Positions 1 to 8,103 are shown, counted from the first letter of the stretch. The stretch: 64,000 nucleotides of DNA from Prolixibacteraceae bacterium (GCA_003506435.1 DOAQ01000007.1:161227-225226); one strand, 5' to 3'. Numbers and translations are program-made. Notes: generated by a model from the letters alone, not told the origin.

Positions 1-404
1 GTTTGATGAAGGTGATCCCGTTCCTAGCTGTGGTTTACATGATTGCCGGATTTGCATCGCTCGGACTTCCCGGATTAAGCGGGTTCGTTGCTGAAATGAC
101 CGTTTTTGTTGGTTCGTTCCAACACCAGGATACGTTCCACCGCGTGGTGACGATCATTGCAGCTTCATCGATTGTGATAACTGCCGTGTACATTTTGCGT
201 GTGGTTGGTATGATCCTTCTGGGGCCTGTGAAAGATCCACATCATCTGGAATTAACGGATGCCAAATGGTTCGAACGCCTGAGTACCATTACGCTGGTAT
301 TGTCTGTCGCAGCCATCGGTATAGCGCCGCTCTGGTTGTCGGATATGATTCAGGCCAGCCTTGAGCCAATTGTAGCAAAACTAACCGTGTTTAACCCGTT
401 CTAA
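1..404 (+). CDS. nuoM: NADH-quinone oxidoreductase subunit M, C-terminal part (partial)
   Basis: The reading frame is open at the left edge of the window, so only about the last 133 residues are seen. The protein is the antiporter-like proton-pumping subunit M of respiratory complex I in the inner membrane. The visible part carries the family's typical C-terminal signature (a stretch reading ASLGLPGLSGFVAEM) and three hydrophobic helices. It stops 21 bases before nuoN, in the gene order usual for the end of a nuo operon. Identification is firm from this signature and the neighbour. Confidence 0.9.
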   Translation, partial: LMKVIPFLAVVYMIAGFASLGLPGLSGFVAEMTVFVGSFQHQDTFHRVVTIIAASSIVITAVYILRVVGMILLGPVKDPHHLELTDAKWFERLSTITLVLSVAAIGIAPLWLSDMIQASLEPIVAKLTVFNPF

Positions 405-425
405 CGAAAAAAATACCGATACAAC

Positions 426-1853
426 ATGGACTTCGGACAATTTATATTGATGCGCCACGAATTACTGCTTATTCTTGCAGCGGTGATTGTTCTGATTGCC
501 GAACTGGCCGTCAGCGAGAGCAGCAAAGCCAGAATCATTCCGTTTGCACTGGGGCTTTTTGCTTTGGTTACCATCGCCGGGTTTATTCCGGGCGAAACGG
601 GAACTTTATTTGGCGGTTCGTACCAGTCAAACGAACTGACAACGATGATGAAAAACGTCCTGAATATGGGCGTTCTGATTATCTTCCTTCAATCGGAAAG
701 CTGGCTGAAAAAGCCGGAAAATGTGGATAAAGCCAGTGAATATTTTGTACTGACACTGGCCACACTGGTGGGTATGAATTATATGATTTCGGCCGGAGAT
801 TTCCTGATTTTCTATGTAGGACTGGAAACTGCAACCATTCCGATTGCCGGGTTGGCTGCTTTCGATAAACTAAAAAGCCGTTCTGCTGAAGCCGGTATCA
901 AGCTGATTCTTTCATCTGCTTTGTCATCAGGTATTCTGCTTTTCGGACTTTCCATGATCTACGGAGCAACAGGCTCCATTTATTTTGCAGACGTGCTGAA
1001 AAATGTTTCAGCCACTCCGCTAATCATTATGGGCTTCATCTTTTTCGTGGCCGGAATGGGCTTCAAAATCTCGCTCGTGCCGTTCCACTTCTGGACTGCC
1101 GATGTTTATGAAGGCGCCCCGATTGGCGTCACTTCTTATTTATCGGTTGTCTCGAAAGGCGCTGCCGTATTTATTTTCACCATCGTTTTATTCACCGTAT
1201 TCCGTCCTATTATGGAACAATGGCAGCATTTGATTTACACGCTGGCCGTGATGACCATGACGCTTGCCAACCTGTTTGCCTTGCGTCAGGACAATCTGAA
1301 ACGCTTCCTCGCATTCTCTTCCATCGCTCAGGCTGGTTTTATCCTGCTTGGCATTTTGGGCGCCAACGGAATGGGGATGGCTTCGGTAGTATATTTTGTG
1401 CTGGTATATGTATTTACCAACCTTGGTGCTTTCGGCGTTGTGGCGGCTGTTTCTGCTGCTTCGGGTGTCGAAACCATTTCGGGATACAATGGTTTGTACA
1501 AAACCAACCCAAAACTAAGTTTGCTGATGACCCTGTCGTTGTTTTCACTGGCCGGTATTCCTCCTGTAGCTGGTTTCTTCGGAAAATTCTTCCTGTTTAC
1601 CTCAGCAGCAGGCAGCGGTTATTTCATTCTGGTACTGATTGCAGTACTAAACGCGACCATCTCGTTGTATTATTACCTGCGTGTGGTAAAAGCCATGTTT
1701 ATTGATGCCAACGAAGATCCGGCACCAACTTTCCGCAGTTCAAACGCTATGCGATTGGGATTGATTATGTGTCTGGCCGGTATGTTTATCATTGGTTTTG
1801 CCAGTACAATTTTCGATTACCTGCGCAATATCAGCGACGTTTTGTTTAACTAA
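426..1853 (+). CDS. nuoN: NADH-quinone oxidoreductase subunit N
   Basis: This 475-residue polytopic protein is the second antiporter-like subunit of complex I and helps pump protons as NADH reduces quinone. About 14 hydrophobic segments are visible. Family landmarks include the segment with LETATIPIAGLAAF near residue 140, the lysine-bearing helix with FKISLVPFHFWTADVYEGAP near residue 220, and a C-terminal SLAGIPPVAGFFGKFFLF motif near residue 385. Length fits NuoN. It directly follows nuoM and closes the operon apart from one small gene 15 bases downstream. Confidence 0.95.
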   Translation: MDFGQFILMRHELLLILAAVIVLIAELAVSESSKARIIPFALGLFALVTIAGFIPGETGTLFGGSYQSNELTTMMKNVLNMGVLIIFLQSESWLKKPENVDKASEYFVLTLATLVGMNYMISAGDFLIFYVGLETATIPIAGLAAFDKLKSRSAEAGIKLILSSALSSGILLFGLSMIYGATGSIYFADVLKNVSATPLIIMGFIFFVAGMGFKISLVPFHFWTADVYEGAPIGVTSYLSVVSKGAAVFIFTIVLFTVFRPIMEQWQHLIYTLAVMTMTLANLFALRQDNLKRFLAFSSIAQAGFILLGILGANGMGMASVVYFVLVYVFTNLGAFGVVAAVSAASGVETISGYNGLYKTNPKLSLLMTLSLFSLAGIPPVAGFFGKFFLFTSAAGSGYFILVLIAVLNATISLYYYLRVVKAMFIDANEDPAPTFRSSNAMRLGLIMCLAGMFIIGFASTIFDYLRNISDVLFN

Positions 1854-1868
1854 TAAACTCTGAAAAAG

Positions 1869-2192
1869 ATGGCTCTAAATAAAGCACAACATACGATTGA
1901 AGAAATTGACGGGGTACGTTGCTCGATCGTTGAAAAAGGCGCAACTGCTGATCGTGTTGCTTTCCTGAAACAGATACTCGAACGAAACGGTTACGAGGTA
2001 AAAACCAAAGCGGAAGGCGAAACTGAATTGCTCACCATTGGTGTAACCAACATTCTGTTCAACCCGATTGTATCTGTTTACGGCCGATCCCTGAAATCAC
2101 TGTCAGGCAAACGGGTCACCCCTGCCTACTGGCTCCAGCAATCCGATAAAGAAACCGAAGCCGAAGTAAATTACTGGACATTTAAAGCGTAA
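1869..2192 (+). CDS. Small protein of unknown function downstream of nuoN
   Basis: This encodes a 107-residue soluble, charged protein that I do not recognise. There is no signal peptide, membrane segment or metal-binding motif. It begins 15 bases after the nuoN stop and is followed by a terminator at 2221-2246, so it is probably the last gene of the complex I transcript. Its last 75 codons and the terminator recur at 5803-6083 with about 96% identity. Of 11 base differences in the shared coding part, eight are silent and the three replacements (I/L, N/D, S/T) are conservative, which argues that the protein sequence has been under selection. Confidence 0.75.
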   Translation: MALNKAQHTIEEIDGVRCSIVEKGATADRVAFLKQILERNGYEVKTKAEGETELLTIGVTNILFNPIVSVYGRSLKSLSGKRVTPAYWLQQSDKETEAEVNYWTFKA

Positions 2193-2245
2193 ATATTTTA
2201 TTCTGAAAAGATATTCCAAAGGGATGGCGGTGGCTGTCCCTTTTT
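1966..2245 (+). repeat. 280-bp direct repeat, copy 1 (full-length gene side)
   Basis: This stretch, covering the last three quarters of the small gene after nuoN and its terminator, matches 5804-6083 in the same orientation without gaps. I counted 12 mismatches by eye. Upstream of 1966 and downstream of 2245 the similarity ends abruptly. Confidence 0.9.
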
Positions 2246-2246
2246 T
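2221..2246 (+). terminator. Rho-independent terminator of the nuo operon end
   Basis: GGGATGGC and GCTGTCCC can pair over eight positions (two G-U pairs) around a GGTG loop, followed by six T. It lies 28 bases after the stop of the small unknown gene. Confidence 0.75.
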
Positions 2247-2369
2247 GTTAATTGTTACTCTGGTTGTCGTCTGTCTGGGATGGAATTCTTTTTCCTAAAA
2301 AGCGTCTAAAACCTCTGTCATGTTAAACCTAAAGGGGAAGTTAATTCAAGTATAAAGAGTCTAATGGTT

Positions 2370-3242
2370 TTATTCTGCAATGCAACTCTCCCGAATCATC
2401 TGGTTGATTTTACTATTGAAACGGATCATTTCTTCCTTGTTGCGCTCTTGTGCGAGTGTAACAGCCCGCTTCATGCCTCCATGATAAGTCTTATTGAAGA
2501 ATCCCAAGCCCATCAGATAGCCTGTAATATAATAGTGATTGATGGCCTGAATTCCTGCAAATGTCAGTATCGATGCGTTGATCAGGAAATTCGTGATTCC
2601 TTCGCCCGTGTGTCCGGCATAAATTTGTCCGGCTCCCGGAATAAATCTCGACCATGTTTCAGCCCGGTCAGCCGATTTCATCCTGGGAAGGTTTTTCCTG
2701 GTGTACAGCCATTCAATTGAGTCGGTAAGTTCTTTTTCTTTTTCCTGACTGAATGTTTGGGCTTTAATGAATTGTACAAAGCAACCCTTTGCTTCATTCC
2801 ACTGCTGTGTTTCGTTATAGCACAAGAGTTTTATAGGCATAAAATACTGAAACGAAGTACTGTCTTTGCTCCTATGAATGTATTCATCGATTTTCCAGAG
2901 AGCTTTGGGTGCTTCTCCATTCAGGTAAAGACAAAGAGATTGTTCGTAGCAGACCCGCATATACAGCGAATCACTACTATTGTTGAAATAAATGGATTGC
3001 AGCTCCTCCAAGGCACGCGAAAAGTCTTTCAACTGCTTGTAACATTGTGCTTTTCGGTATTTGAAATAATGCTGAGTGGCCACATCCGGTGAATGAAACA
3101 ACATCCTCTCGTACTCGATGGACGCAGCAAAGTAATTCCCCACAGCGTACAAACTGTCGGCTTTTCCGTTTTGCGCGGTACTATTCGAAAAAATTGCGCA
3201 AAGGAATATGAAGCTGAAAAAGTATTTGATTGTGTACCGCAT
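2370..3242 (-). CDS. Exported TPR-type protein with C-terminal membrane hairpin (paralogue 2)
   Basis: The 290-residue product starts with a signal peptide (MRYTIKYFF...NSTAQ, cleavage near residue 24). Residues about 25-185 look like helical TPR repeats, with pairs of Tyr/Ala-rich helices. A motif PGAGQIYAGHTGEG near residue 207 precedes two hydrophobic segments. The same motif and layout occur in the upstream neighbour, so the two genes are tandem paralogues. Its start lies 62 bases inside the end of that neighbour, which suggests translational coupling. The PGxGxIYAGxxGEG hairpin resembles the small Gly-rich membrane hairpins of TM2/DUF5683-type proteins. Function unknown; an envelope role is inferred. 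Confidence 0.75.
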   Translation of the reverse strand: MRYTIKYFFSFIFLCAIFSNSTAQNGKADSLYAVGNYFAASIEYERMLFHSPDVATQHYFKYRKAQCYKQLKDFSRALEELQSIYFNNSSDSLYMRVCYEQSLCLYLNGEAPKALWKIDEYIHRSKDSTSFQYFMPIKLLCYNETQQWNEAKGCFVQFIKAQTFSQEKEKELTDSIEWLYTRKNLPRMKSADRAETWSRFIPGAGQIYAGHTGEGITNFLINASILTFAGIQAINHYYITGYLMGLGFFNKTYHGGMKRAVTLAQERNKEEMIRFNSKINQMIRESCIAE

Positions 3243-4029
3243 TGGAGTAATTATTTTCGGTAATTTTTACTGAAATAGCTGATCCGTAAATATTGGAAAT
3301 ATAGGTTGCCAGAAAGATGCTTCCAAAGAAAATAGTACGTATATTTTTGATGCCAACCTTTCTGTAGTTTTCCCAAGCGACAAGCCCAAATCCGGTGGTG
3401 GCAATCATTTGGGCGACTCCCTCTCCGGTTTTGCCCGCGTAAATTTTGCCTGAACCCGGTACGATACCAGACATCAGACCCGCCAAAAACGCCGATTTTT
3501 TGTGGTGAGCTTTTAACCCGTCGTTAAGTTGCTGCAATGCTGTTATGTGCTGGCTAAGCAGCGCATTGTCAGGACTGATTTTTTCAAAATGTTTTTGTGC
3601 TGCATCCCAGTTTGTTTGGAGCATTTCAATTCCTCCCAACTCGAAGTTTACAAGCAATTTTTTTGTCTCATCCTCAATGTTCAATCTTTCAAATGTATTT
3701 CGTGCTTCATCGTATCGGTTAAGGTATATCTGGTTGTATCCGGCAAAAAAATGTGATTTTGCGTAAAATGGGGACTCTTTTCCAACTAATAAAAACGATT
3801 GGGTCGACAATTCCAGGTTTTTCACCGAGTAGTGGGCCCAACCCTTGTAATAGTTGAGCGAATCTGCTTGTGAGTGCATCAATTTCATGGAATCGCTTTT
3901 GAACAGGAAAATCGCTTCTTTATAATTCCCTTTATTGATTAGATGCTCAATAAATGAAAAGTCACTTTTGGTTTGCGAAAACCCGTAACCAGTCCAAAAG
4001 ATCAAAATGATGAGCCAGACCTGTTTCAT
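3181..4029 (-). CDS. Exported TPR-type protein with C-terminal membrane hairpin (paralogue 1)
   Basis: This 282-residue protein has an N-terminal signal peptide (hydrophobic core IILIFWTGYGF, ending FSQ), TPR-like helical pairs up to about residue 165, and then the motif PGSGKIYAGKTGEG near residue 190 followed by hydrophobic helices. It parallels the downstream gene in order of parts. Its ATG overlaps the stop of the YidD-like gene (shared ATGA at 4026-4029) and its end overlaps the next gene by 62 bases, so the three genes are one translational unit. Function is unknown. A structural or assembly role in the envelope is only inferred from the signal peptide and the neighbours. Confidence 0.75.
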   Translation of the reverse strand: MKQVWLIILIFWTGYGFSQTKSDFSFIEHLINKGNYKEAIFLFKSDSMKLMHSQADSLNYYKGWAHYSVKNLELSTQSFLLVGKESPFYAKSHFFAGYNQIYLNRYDEARNTFERLNIEDETKKLLVNFELGGIEMLQTNWDAAQKHFEKISPDNALLSQHITALQQLNDGLKAHHKKSAFLAGLMSGIVPGSGKIYAGKTGEGVAQMIATTGFGLVAWENYRKVGIKNIRTIFFGSIFLATYISNIYGSAISVKITENNYSNAVHNQILFQLHIPLRNFFE

Positions 4030-4487
4030 TTGTATTTGGATATGGGATCGTTGAAACGATGGCTTTTCTCATTTATGGTTTGCGGATCGAGGCCAGTAGC
4101 TGCAATCCTGTTACAGCGGTTGAGCCGGTCAATGGTCAGTAAACTACCTTTGACCAGTCCGAATCTTTTAACTGCCTGTTTGCTGAAGTCGGAGCAACTG
4201 GGGTCGTACAGACAGTTAGCACTGAAATGTTGTGATATCAGATTCTGATATACATACAACGATCCACCATAAAGTAAACTGGCCGGGTTACTGTTTTTGA
4301 ATGTCTTAGCCTGATTTTTGTAAATATAAGATCTCTTTTGATGGTGGTGGACTTGCTGTTTTGAGTTTGTGTCAATCAGCATCAAGTCTGATTTTAACTG
4401 AATAGACTGACTTTTACCTTCCAATGACAGTAAGAACAGGAATATCAACAGACTATTTTTTTTGATCAGGGCTAAGAGGTTTGGCAT
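4026..4487 (-). CDS. YidD-like membrane protein insertion factor family protein with signal sequence
   Basis: Residues about 75-145 of the 153-residue product match the YidD (DUF37) family: a Cys-containing core CLYDPSCSDFSKQAV, then GLVKGSLLTIDRLNRC. YidD proteins assist YidC-dependent insertion of inner membrane proteins. Typical YidD is about 70-85 residues and has no signal sequence. Here about 60 extra N-terminal residues include a hydrophobic core LLIFLFLLSLEGKSQ like a signal peptide, so this copy may act on the periplasmic side or do something else. It overlaps the LolA-like gene by 35 bases and the TPR gene by 4. Confidence 0.75.
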   Translation of the reverse strand: MPNLLALIKKNSLLIFLFLLSLEGKSQSIQLKSDLMLIDTNSKQQVHHHQKRSYIYKNQAKTFKNSNPASLLYGGSLYVYQNLISQHFSANCLYDPSCSDFSKQAVKRFGLVKGSLLTIDRLNRCNRIAATGLDPQTINEKSHRFNDPISKYK

Positions 4488-5184
4488 TAGCAGGGATTTT
4501 AAAATTGAAATATTGTTGGTCGGCAGTTGGCGATATTTTAATGTCAGAAAAAAGAGTTCGGTTTATAATGGAGTCGCCAGTAGGCGTGTAGTTGACCTCA
4601 ATGATTTTTAGCGGTAAGCGGAATTGCGTAAAGTCTTTGTAGTTGGTGTAGTAGGTTTTTTTTATGGCCTTTTTCTTGTTGGAAAGATATTCTGAATAGA
4701 TTGGTAATCCGTTTTCAAATACCATTTTTACCGATTCAACACCCTTTAATGTTACAGGCGCTTTCCATTGAGTAACGAAAAACTGATTTTCGTAAGCGCT
4801 TGATGATAGTTGAAAACCATCGTCTGCCAGTCCAAGCTGATCGGTGAAGTTATTGGCAAAATAGTAAATCAGATTTCGCCTCGACGACATTTCGCTTATT
4901 TGCTTGTAATCCACCTGATTTGTTGATGGATAGTAGCTTTTGATTTCGCCTAATGCATTTACCATCAGGATAAAATCAGGGCTTGAGTGATAATATTTGG
5001 TGATGATCTGTTTGTCTTTGTCGAAGTATATATCGATATCGTTGACAATTTTCTTGCGATTTTCAAGGATTTCGGTGTGCTGTTTTAACGAGATATAGCT
5101 TCCCTGCTGCGCATGGACAGAAACACACGCCAGAATAAAAATTAGAAAAATGCTTGCTTTGGAAATGGATTTTGTCATAGTCAT
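4453..5184 (-). CDS. LolA-like outer membrane lipoprotein carrier family protein
   Basis: The product (about 243 residues) has a signal peptide (FLIFILACVSVHAQQ) and then a beta-rich body resembling the LolA/LolB-like fold: an early DIDIYFDKDKQIITKYY strand pair, a mid-region lipoprotein-binding-like sheet, and a late FSDIKISPTADQQYFNFKIP strand typical of LolA relatives. LolA carries lipoproteins across the periplasm. Sequence similarity is weak, so this is a fold-level call. The frame could open with TTG at 5193, but a hairpin ends at 5192, so ATG at 5184 (or 5178) is preferred. First gene after the TM2 gene, before YidD-like. Confidence 0.6.
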   Translation of the reverse strand: MTMTKSISKASIFLIFILACVSVHAQQGSYISLKQHTEILENRKKIVNDIDIYFDKDKQIITKYYHSSPDFILMVNALGEIKSYYPSTNQVDYKQISEMSSRRNLIYYFANNFTDQLGLADDGFQLSSSAYENQFFVTQWKAPVTLKGVESVKMVFENGLPIYSEYLSNKKKAIKKTYYTNYKDFTQFRLPLKIIEVNYTPTGDSIINRTLFSDIKISPTADQQYFNFKIPANAKPLSPDQKK

Positions 5185-5191
5185 ATAAAAC

Positions 5192-5225
5192 AAAGGTGTC
5201 TGCTTTCAACAAACAGACACCTTTT
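5192..5225 (-). terminator. Hairpin terminator between TM2 gene and LolA-like gene
   Basis: On the minus strand AAAGGTGTCTG and CAGACACCTTT form a strong 11-bp stem followed by a T-rich run. It lies 20 bases after the TM2 stop and immediately before the start of the next gene, so it probably ends or attenuates the TM2 transcript. Confidence 0.7.
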
Positions 5226-5244
5226 ATTAGCTTTCTTTTTTAGA

Positions 5245-5664
5245 TTACCACATGAAGAATTTCGGATTGTTGATATACTTGCTGATGTCCTCATTGTCGA
5301 TAATCAGGACAATTAAGTCAACTAATGGCACAATACCGAAGATACCGCCACAGGTTAAAATGTAACCGATACCTGTCATTGGTTTAGTTCCCAGGTAAAA
5401 ACGGTGAACGCCAAAACCTCCGAGAAAAAAGTCGAGAAGAATTGCAGCGACTGCGTTCTTGTCTTTCGATGGCATAACTGTAGCAGTTCCAATTGTAGCC
5501 ATAGCGCTGAAATCAAGCGTATTCAAAGATATCATACTGGTTTGAACAACGTTGTCAAATAATTGATCAACTGCTTGTTCATTTACAGTGTAAGAGGAAG
5601 CTTTAGCCTGCTGGGCACATACTACAGCCACAAACAGACAAACGAGGAAGAAAAATTTTCTCAT
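5245..5664 (-). CDS. TM2 domain-containing protein with signal peptide
   Basis: The 139-residue product has an N-terminal signal sequence (MRKFFFLVCLFVAVVCAQQ) and a C-terminal TM2 domain from about residue 68: KNAVAAILLDFFLGGFGVHRFYLG, then a Gly-rich turn CGGIFGIVPLVDLIVLI. TM2 domains are two-helix hairpins of unsettled biochemical role. The gene heads a run of envelope genes on the same strand. Function is not known. Confidence 0.85.
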   Translation of the reverse strand: MRKFFFLVCLFVAVVCAQQAKASSYTVNEQAVDQLFDNVVQTSMISLNTLDFSAMATIGTATVMPSKDKNAVAAILLDFFLGGFGVHRFYLGTKPMTGIGYILTCGGIFGIVPLVDLIVLIIDNEDISKYINNPKFFMW

Positions 5665-5802
5665 AGTATATTGAATTTAATTTTTTTTTAAAAATAGACC
5701 ATTATTTCGAGCTGGTCAAGTTTTTTCTGAAAATATGTTTTCGTTGACTATCGTATTTTTTCAGTTCATGAAAATTCCGGAAGTAAAAATGGACGATCAT
5801 AT

Positions 5803-6030
5803 ATGAAACAGCTACTCGAACGAAACGGATACGAGGTAAAAACCAAAGCGGAAGGCGAAACTGAATTGCTCACCATTGGTGTAACCGACATTCTGTTCAA
5901 CCCGATTGTATCTGTTTACGGACGATCCCTGAAATCACTGACAGGCAAGCGGGTTACCCCAGCCTATTGGCTCCAGCAATCCGATAAGGAAACCGAAGCC
6001 GAAGTGAATTACTGGACATTTAAAGCGTAA
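5803..6030 (+). pseudogene. Truncated second copy of the small gene downstream of nuoN
   Basis: The 75 codons from an in-frame ATG at 5803 match the last 75 codons of the gene at 1869-2192 with three conservative replacements. The first 32 codons are missing, and the sequence upstream of 5804 is unrelated. There is no obvious ribosome binding site. Either it is a remnant left by duplication or gene conversion, or a shortened gene that is still translated; the silent bias of the differences (8 of 11) leaves the second option open. Confidence 0.7.
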
Positions 6031-6083
6031 ATATTTTATTCTGAAAAGATATGCCAAAGGGATGGCGGTGGCTGTCCCTTTTT
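5804..6083 (+). repeat. 280-bp direct repeat, copy 2
   Basis: Partner of 1966-2245, same orientation, about 96% identical, no gaps. The two copies bracket the minus-strand envelope gene block at 2370-5664. Confidence 0.9.
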
Positions 6084-6084
6084 A
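6059..6084 (+). terminator. Duplicate of the post-nuo terminator
   Basis: Same GGGATGGC / GCTGTCCC stem and GGTG loop as at 2221-2246, followed by five T. Confidence 0.65.
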
Positions 6085-6199
6085 TTTTCAACCATCTTCC
6101 CCTCGCAAACTCAGTATTGAACTTACAAAAAAATGGTTGCCTGTAAAAAAACTTCATGTGAAGTTGTAAAGAAGATCGTATGAAACAAGTTTTTTTCTA

Positions 6200-6287
6200 C
6201 TTTTGACGCAACCTTTCAGAAGAAGTCTGGTCATTAGTTTCAGAATTAACTCCGGAAAGGGGAATGGGTTGAATCGCGTATCAAAAG
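6200..6287 (+). ncRNA. Possible structured RNA (long bulged hairpin)
   Basis: CTTTTGA (6200-6206), CGC (6207-6209), AACC (6210-6213) and TTTC (6214-6217) can pair in order with TCAAAAG (6281-6287), GCG (6276-6278), GGTT (6267-6270) and GAAA (6255-6258). The result is a long interrupted stem of about 88 bases. A TAnnTTTG-like element (TACTTTTG, 6198-6205) overlaps the left arm, so the pairing may be coincidental if transcription starts there. Candidate only. Confidence 0.25.
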
Positions 6288-6563
6288 TTAACCTGAATTC
6301 AAAAAAATGAATGCTTTTATTCCAATGAATCTCATTCGGTAGTAAAAGCTAAAAAACAAACGCATGAAACTGTTCATTGTCTAACACAACGCCCCCTCGG
6401 TGTATCTGAAGAAATGCTGAGGTCCCGGTAATCATCCCGGCATTTATTCCGTCAATTTTTTATTCGGAAAGAAAACCAACCTTGTTTCGGAAAGAAATGA
6501 GTACTCATTTTTTGGACTTATTTCTCCGAAAATGTTTTTGCAAATCGCTGCATCAAAGGAATA

Positions 6564-6587
6564 ATATCTGATTTCAGAATCAGATAT
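6564..6587. promoter_or_regulatory. Perfect palindrome upstream of the MATE gene (candidate operator)
   Basis: ATATCTGATT (6564-6573) and AATCAGATAT (6578-6587) form a perfect 10-bp inverted repeat with a 4-base spacer. It is not followed by a T run, so it looks more like a dimeric repressor site than a terminator. It lies about 100 bases before the likely MATE start. The regulator is unknown. Confidence 0.4.
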
Positions 6588-6689
6588 CTGATAGCATATT
6601 CTTTTGCAAACGATTTTTAGTTCCTTTTGTATTTATAAAAATGTGTGGATGATTATTCTATCGTCAATACATTACAACACCCTTATTAT

Positions 6690-8075
6690 ATGACGTTATT
6701 GAAGAGATATTTTTCGGGTTACAGAGAACCCGGAGGCATTCGTGAGTTATTAGTTTTGGCATTACCAATGATTATATCAACCGCCTGCGACGGCGTAATG
6801 ACCTTTACCGACCGGCTTTTTCTGGCGCGCGTGGGTCCTGAGCAGATGAATGCGGCTATGGGCGGCGGCGTGACCATGCAAATGTTAATGTTCTTTTTTG
6901 TCGGGCTGACCGGCTATTCAACCGCCCTGGTGGCTCAGTACTTTGGTGCAGGCGAGAAGCACAATTCGACCAAAGCTGCCTTTCAGGCTATTCTGGTAAC
7001 CATTGTTGCCTGGCCGCTTATTTTGTTGCTGAAACCACTGGCGATCGAATATTTTCATTTTATGAAAATTCCGGATTCACAGATTGTTTTTCAGGTTAAA
7101 TACCTGAATATTCTGGCATGGGGCGGACTTTTCAGTATGATGCGCTATACGCTGGGATGTTATTTCATCGGCATTGGGAAAACGAAAGTAGTGATGAGTG
7201 CGACCATCGTTGCCATGTTGGTAAATGTAGTACTCGATTACATTCTTATTTTCGGAAAATTTGGTTTTCCGGCAATGGGCGTACAAGGTGCTGCACTGGC
7301 AACTATCATGGGCGGTTTCTGTGCAATGGTCATCTTGTTGTTCGCTTATTTTAGCCACAACAACAGGTTTGAATTTTCGGTCATGAAATCGTTCCGGTTT
7401 AAGGGGGCAATCATGAAAAAACTGCTTTATTATGGCTATCCTGCCGGATTGGAGATGTTTCTGAATTTTCTGGCATTTGCTACGATGATTGCACTTTTTC
7501 ATGCGCAGGGAGAAACCGTGGCGACGGCAACAACCATCATGTTTAATTGGGATTTGGTGTCGTTTATTCCGTTGCTTGGAATTGAAGTTGCCGTAACGAG
7601 CCTTGTTGGTCGTTACATGGGAGCTGGTCAGCCACAGGTGGCACACCGGGCTGCCCTGTCGGCCATCAAAACCGGGATTTTCTATTCGGTGGTTATTCTG
7701 GCGTTGTTTGTGCTGATTCCCGAATGGCTGGTCCGGGTATTTCATCCCGATATTCCGAGTCAGATTTTTGAAGATGCGGTACCTATTGCCGTCCGGATGA
7801 TTCAGATTGCAGCTTTGTATGTACTGGCCGAAGCTGTAATGGTCGCAATTGTTGGCGCTTTACGCGGAGCGGGGGATACCCACTTTACCATGATGGCGTC
7901 GGTAACAATGCACTGGCTGTTTGTCCCGATGCTTTACCTGACATTAAATGTGTTAGGTATGCCGGTTACCGTTAGCTGGTTTATATTGGTCGTGTTTTTC
8001 CTGATTTTCTGTAATGTACTCATTTGGCGTTTTCGAAGCGGAAAGTGGAAAAAAATCAAAGTCATTCACAGTTGA
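6690..8075 (+). CDS. MATE family efflux transporter
   Basis: The product is a roughly 461-residue multidrug and toxic compound extrusion (MATE) protein with about 12 hydrophobic segments in two similar halves. The first half opens with LLVLALPMIISTACDGVMTF, near the family's usual opening. The second half repeats the layout with a LLYYGYPAGLEMFLNFL segment near residue 260. MATE pumps use Na+ or H+ to export cationic drugs or metabolites. The frame opens with GTG at 6645, but ATG at 6690 gives the normal short N-terminus (MTLLKRYF) and is preferred. It is monocistronic, with a terminator at 8104-8145. Confidence 0.85.
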   Translation: MTLLKRYFSGYREPGGIRELLVLALPMIISTACDGVMTFTDRLFLARVGPEQMNAAMGGGVTMQMLMFFFVGLTGYSTALVAQYFGAGEKHNSTKAAFQAILVTIVAWPLILLLKPLAIEYFHFMKIPDSQIVFQVKYLNILAWGGLFSMMRYTLGCYFIGIGKTKVVMSATIVAMLVNVVLDYILIFGKFGFPAMGVQGAALATIMGGFCAMVILLFAYFSHNNRFEFSVMKSFRFKGAIMKKLLYYGYPAGLEMFLNFLAFATMIALFHAQGETVATATTIMFNWDLVSFIPLLGIEVAVTSLVGRYMGAGQPQVAHRAALSAIKTGIFYSVVILALFVLIPEWLVRVFHPDIPSQIFEDAVPIAVRMIQIAALYVLAEAVMVAIVGALRGAGDTHFTMMASVTMHWLFVPMLYLTLNVLGMPVTVSWFILVVFFLIFCNVLIWRFRSGKWKKIKVIHS

Positions 8076-8103
8076 TCCTGAAAAATTAACTGTAACAGAT
8101 AAC

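Larger units (their letters stand above)
6086..6644. other. Gene-free interval of about 560 bases with hairpins
   Basis: No convincing reading frame is present. I see a long bulged stem (6200-6287), a weaker nested pairing around 6397-6455 (CCTC with GAGG, AAATG with CATTT, CCGG with CCGG), and a perfect palindrome (6564-6587). It lies upstream of the MATE gene, so a long leader or a small RNA is possible. None matches a riboswitch class that I can recognise. Confidence 0.4.

Noticed and set aside
2364..3092. Plus-strand open frames opposite the TPR genes
   Set aside because: They mirror well supported minus-strand genes with signal peptides and shared motifs. They have no recognisable products.
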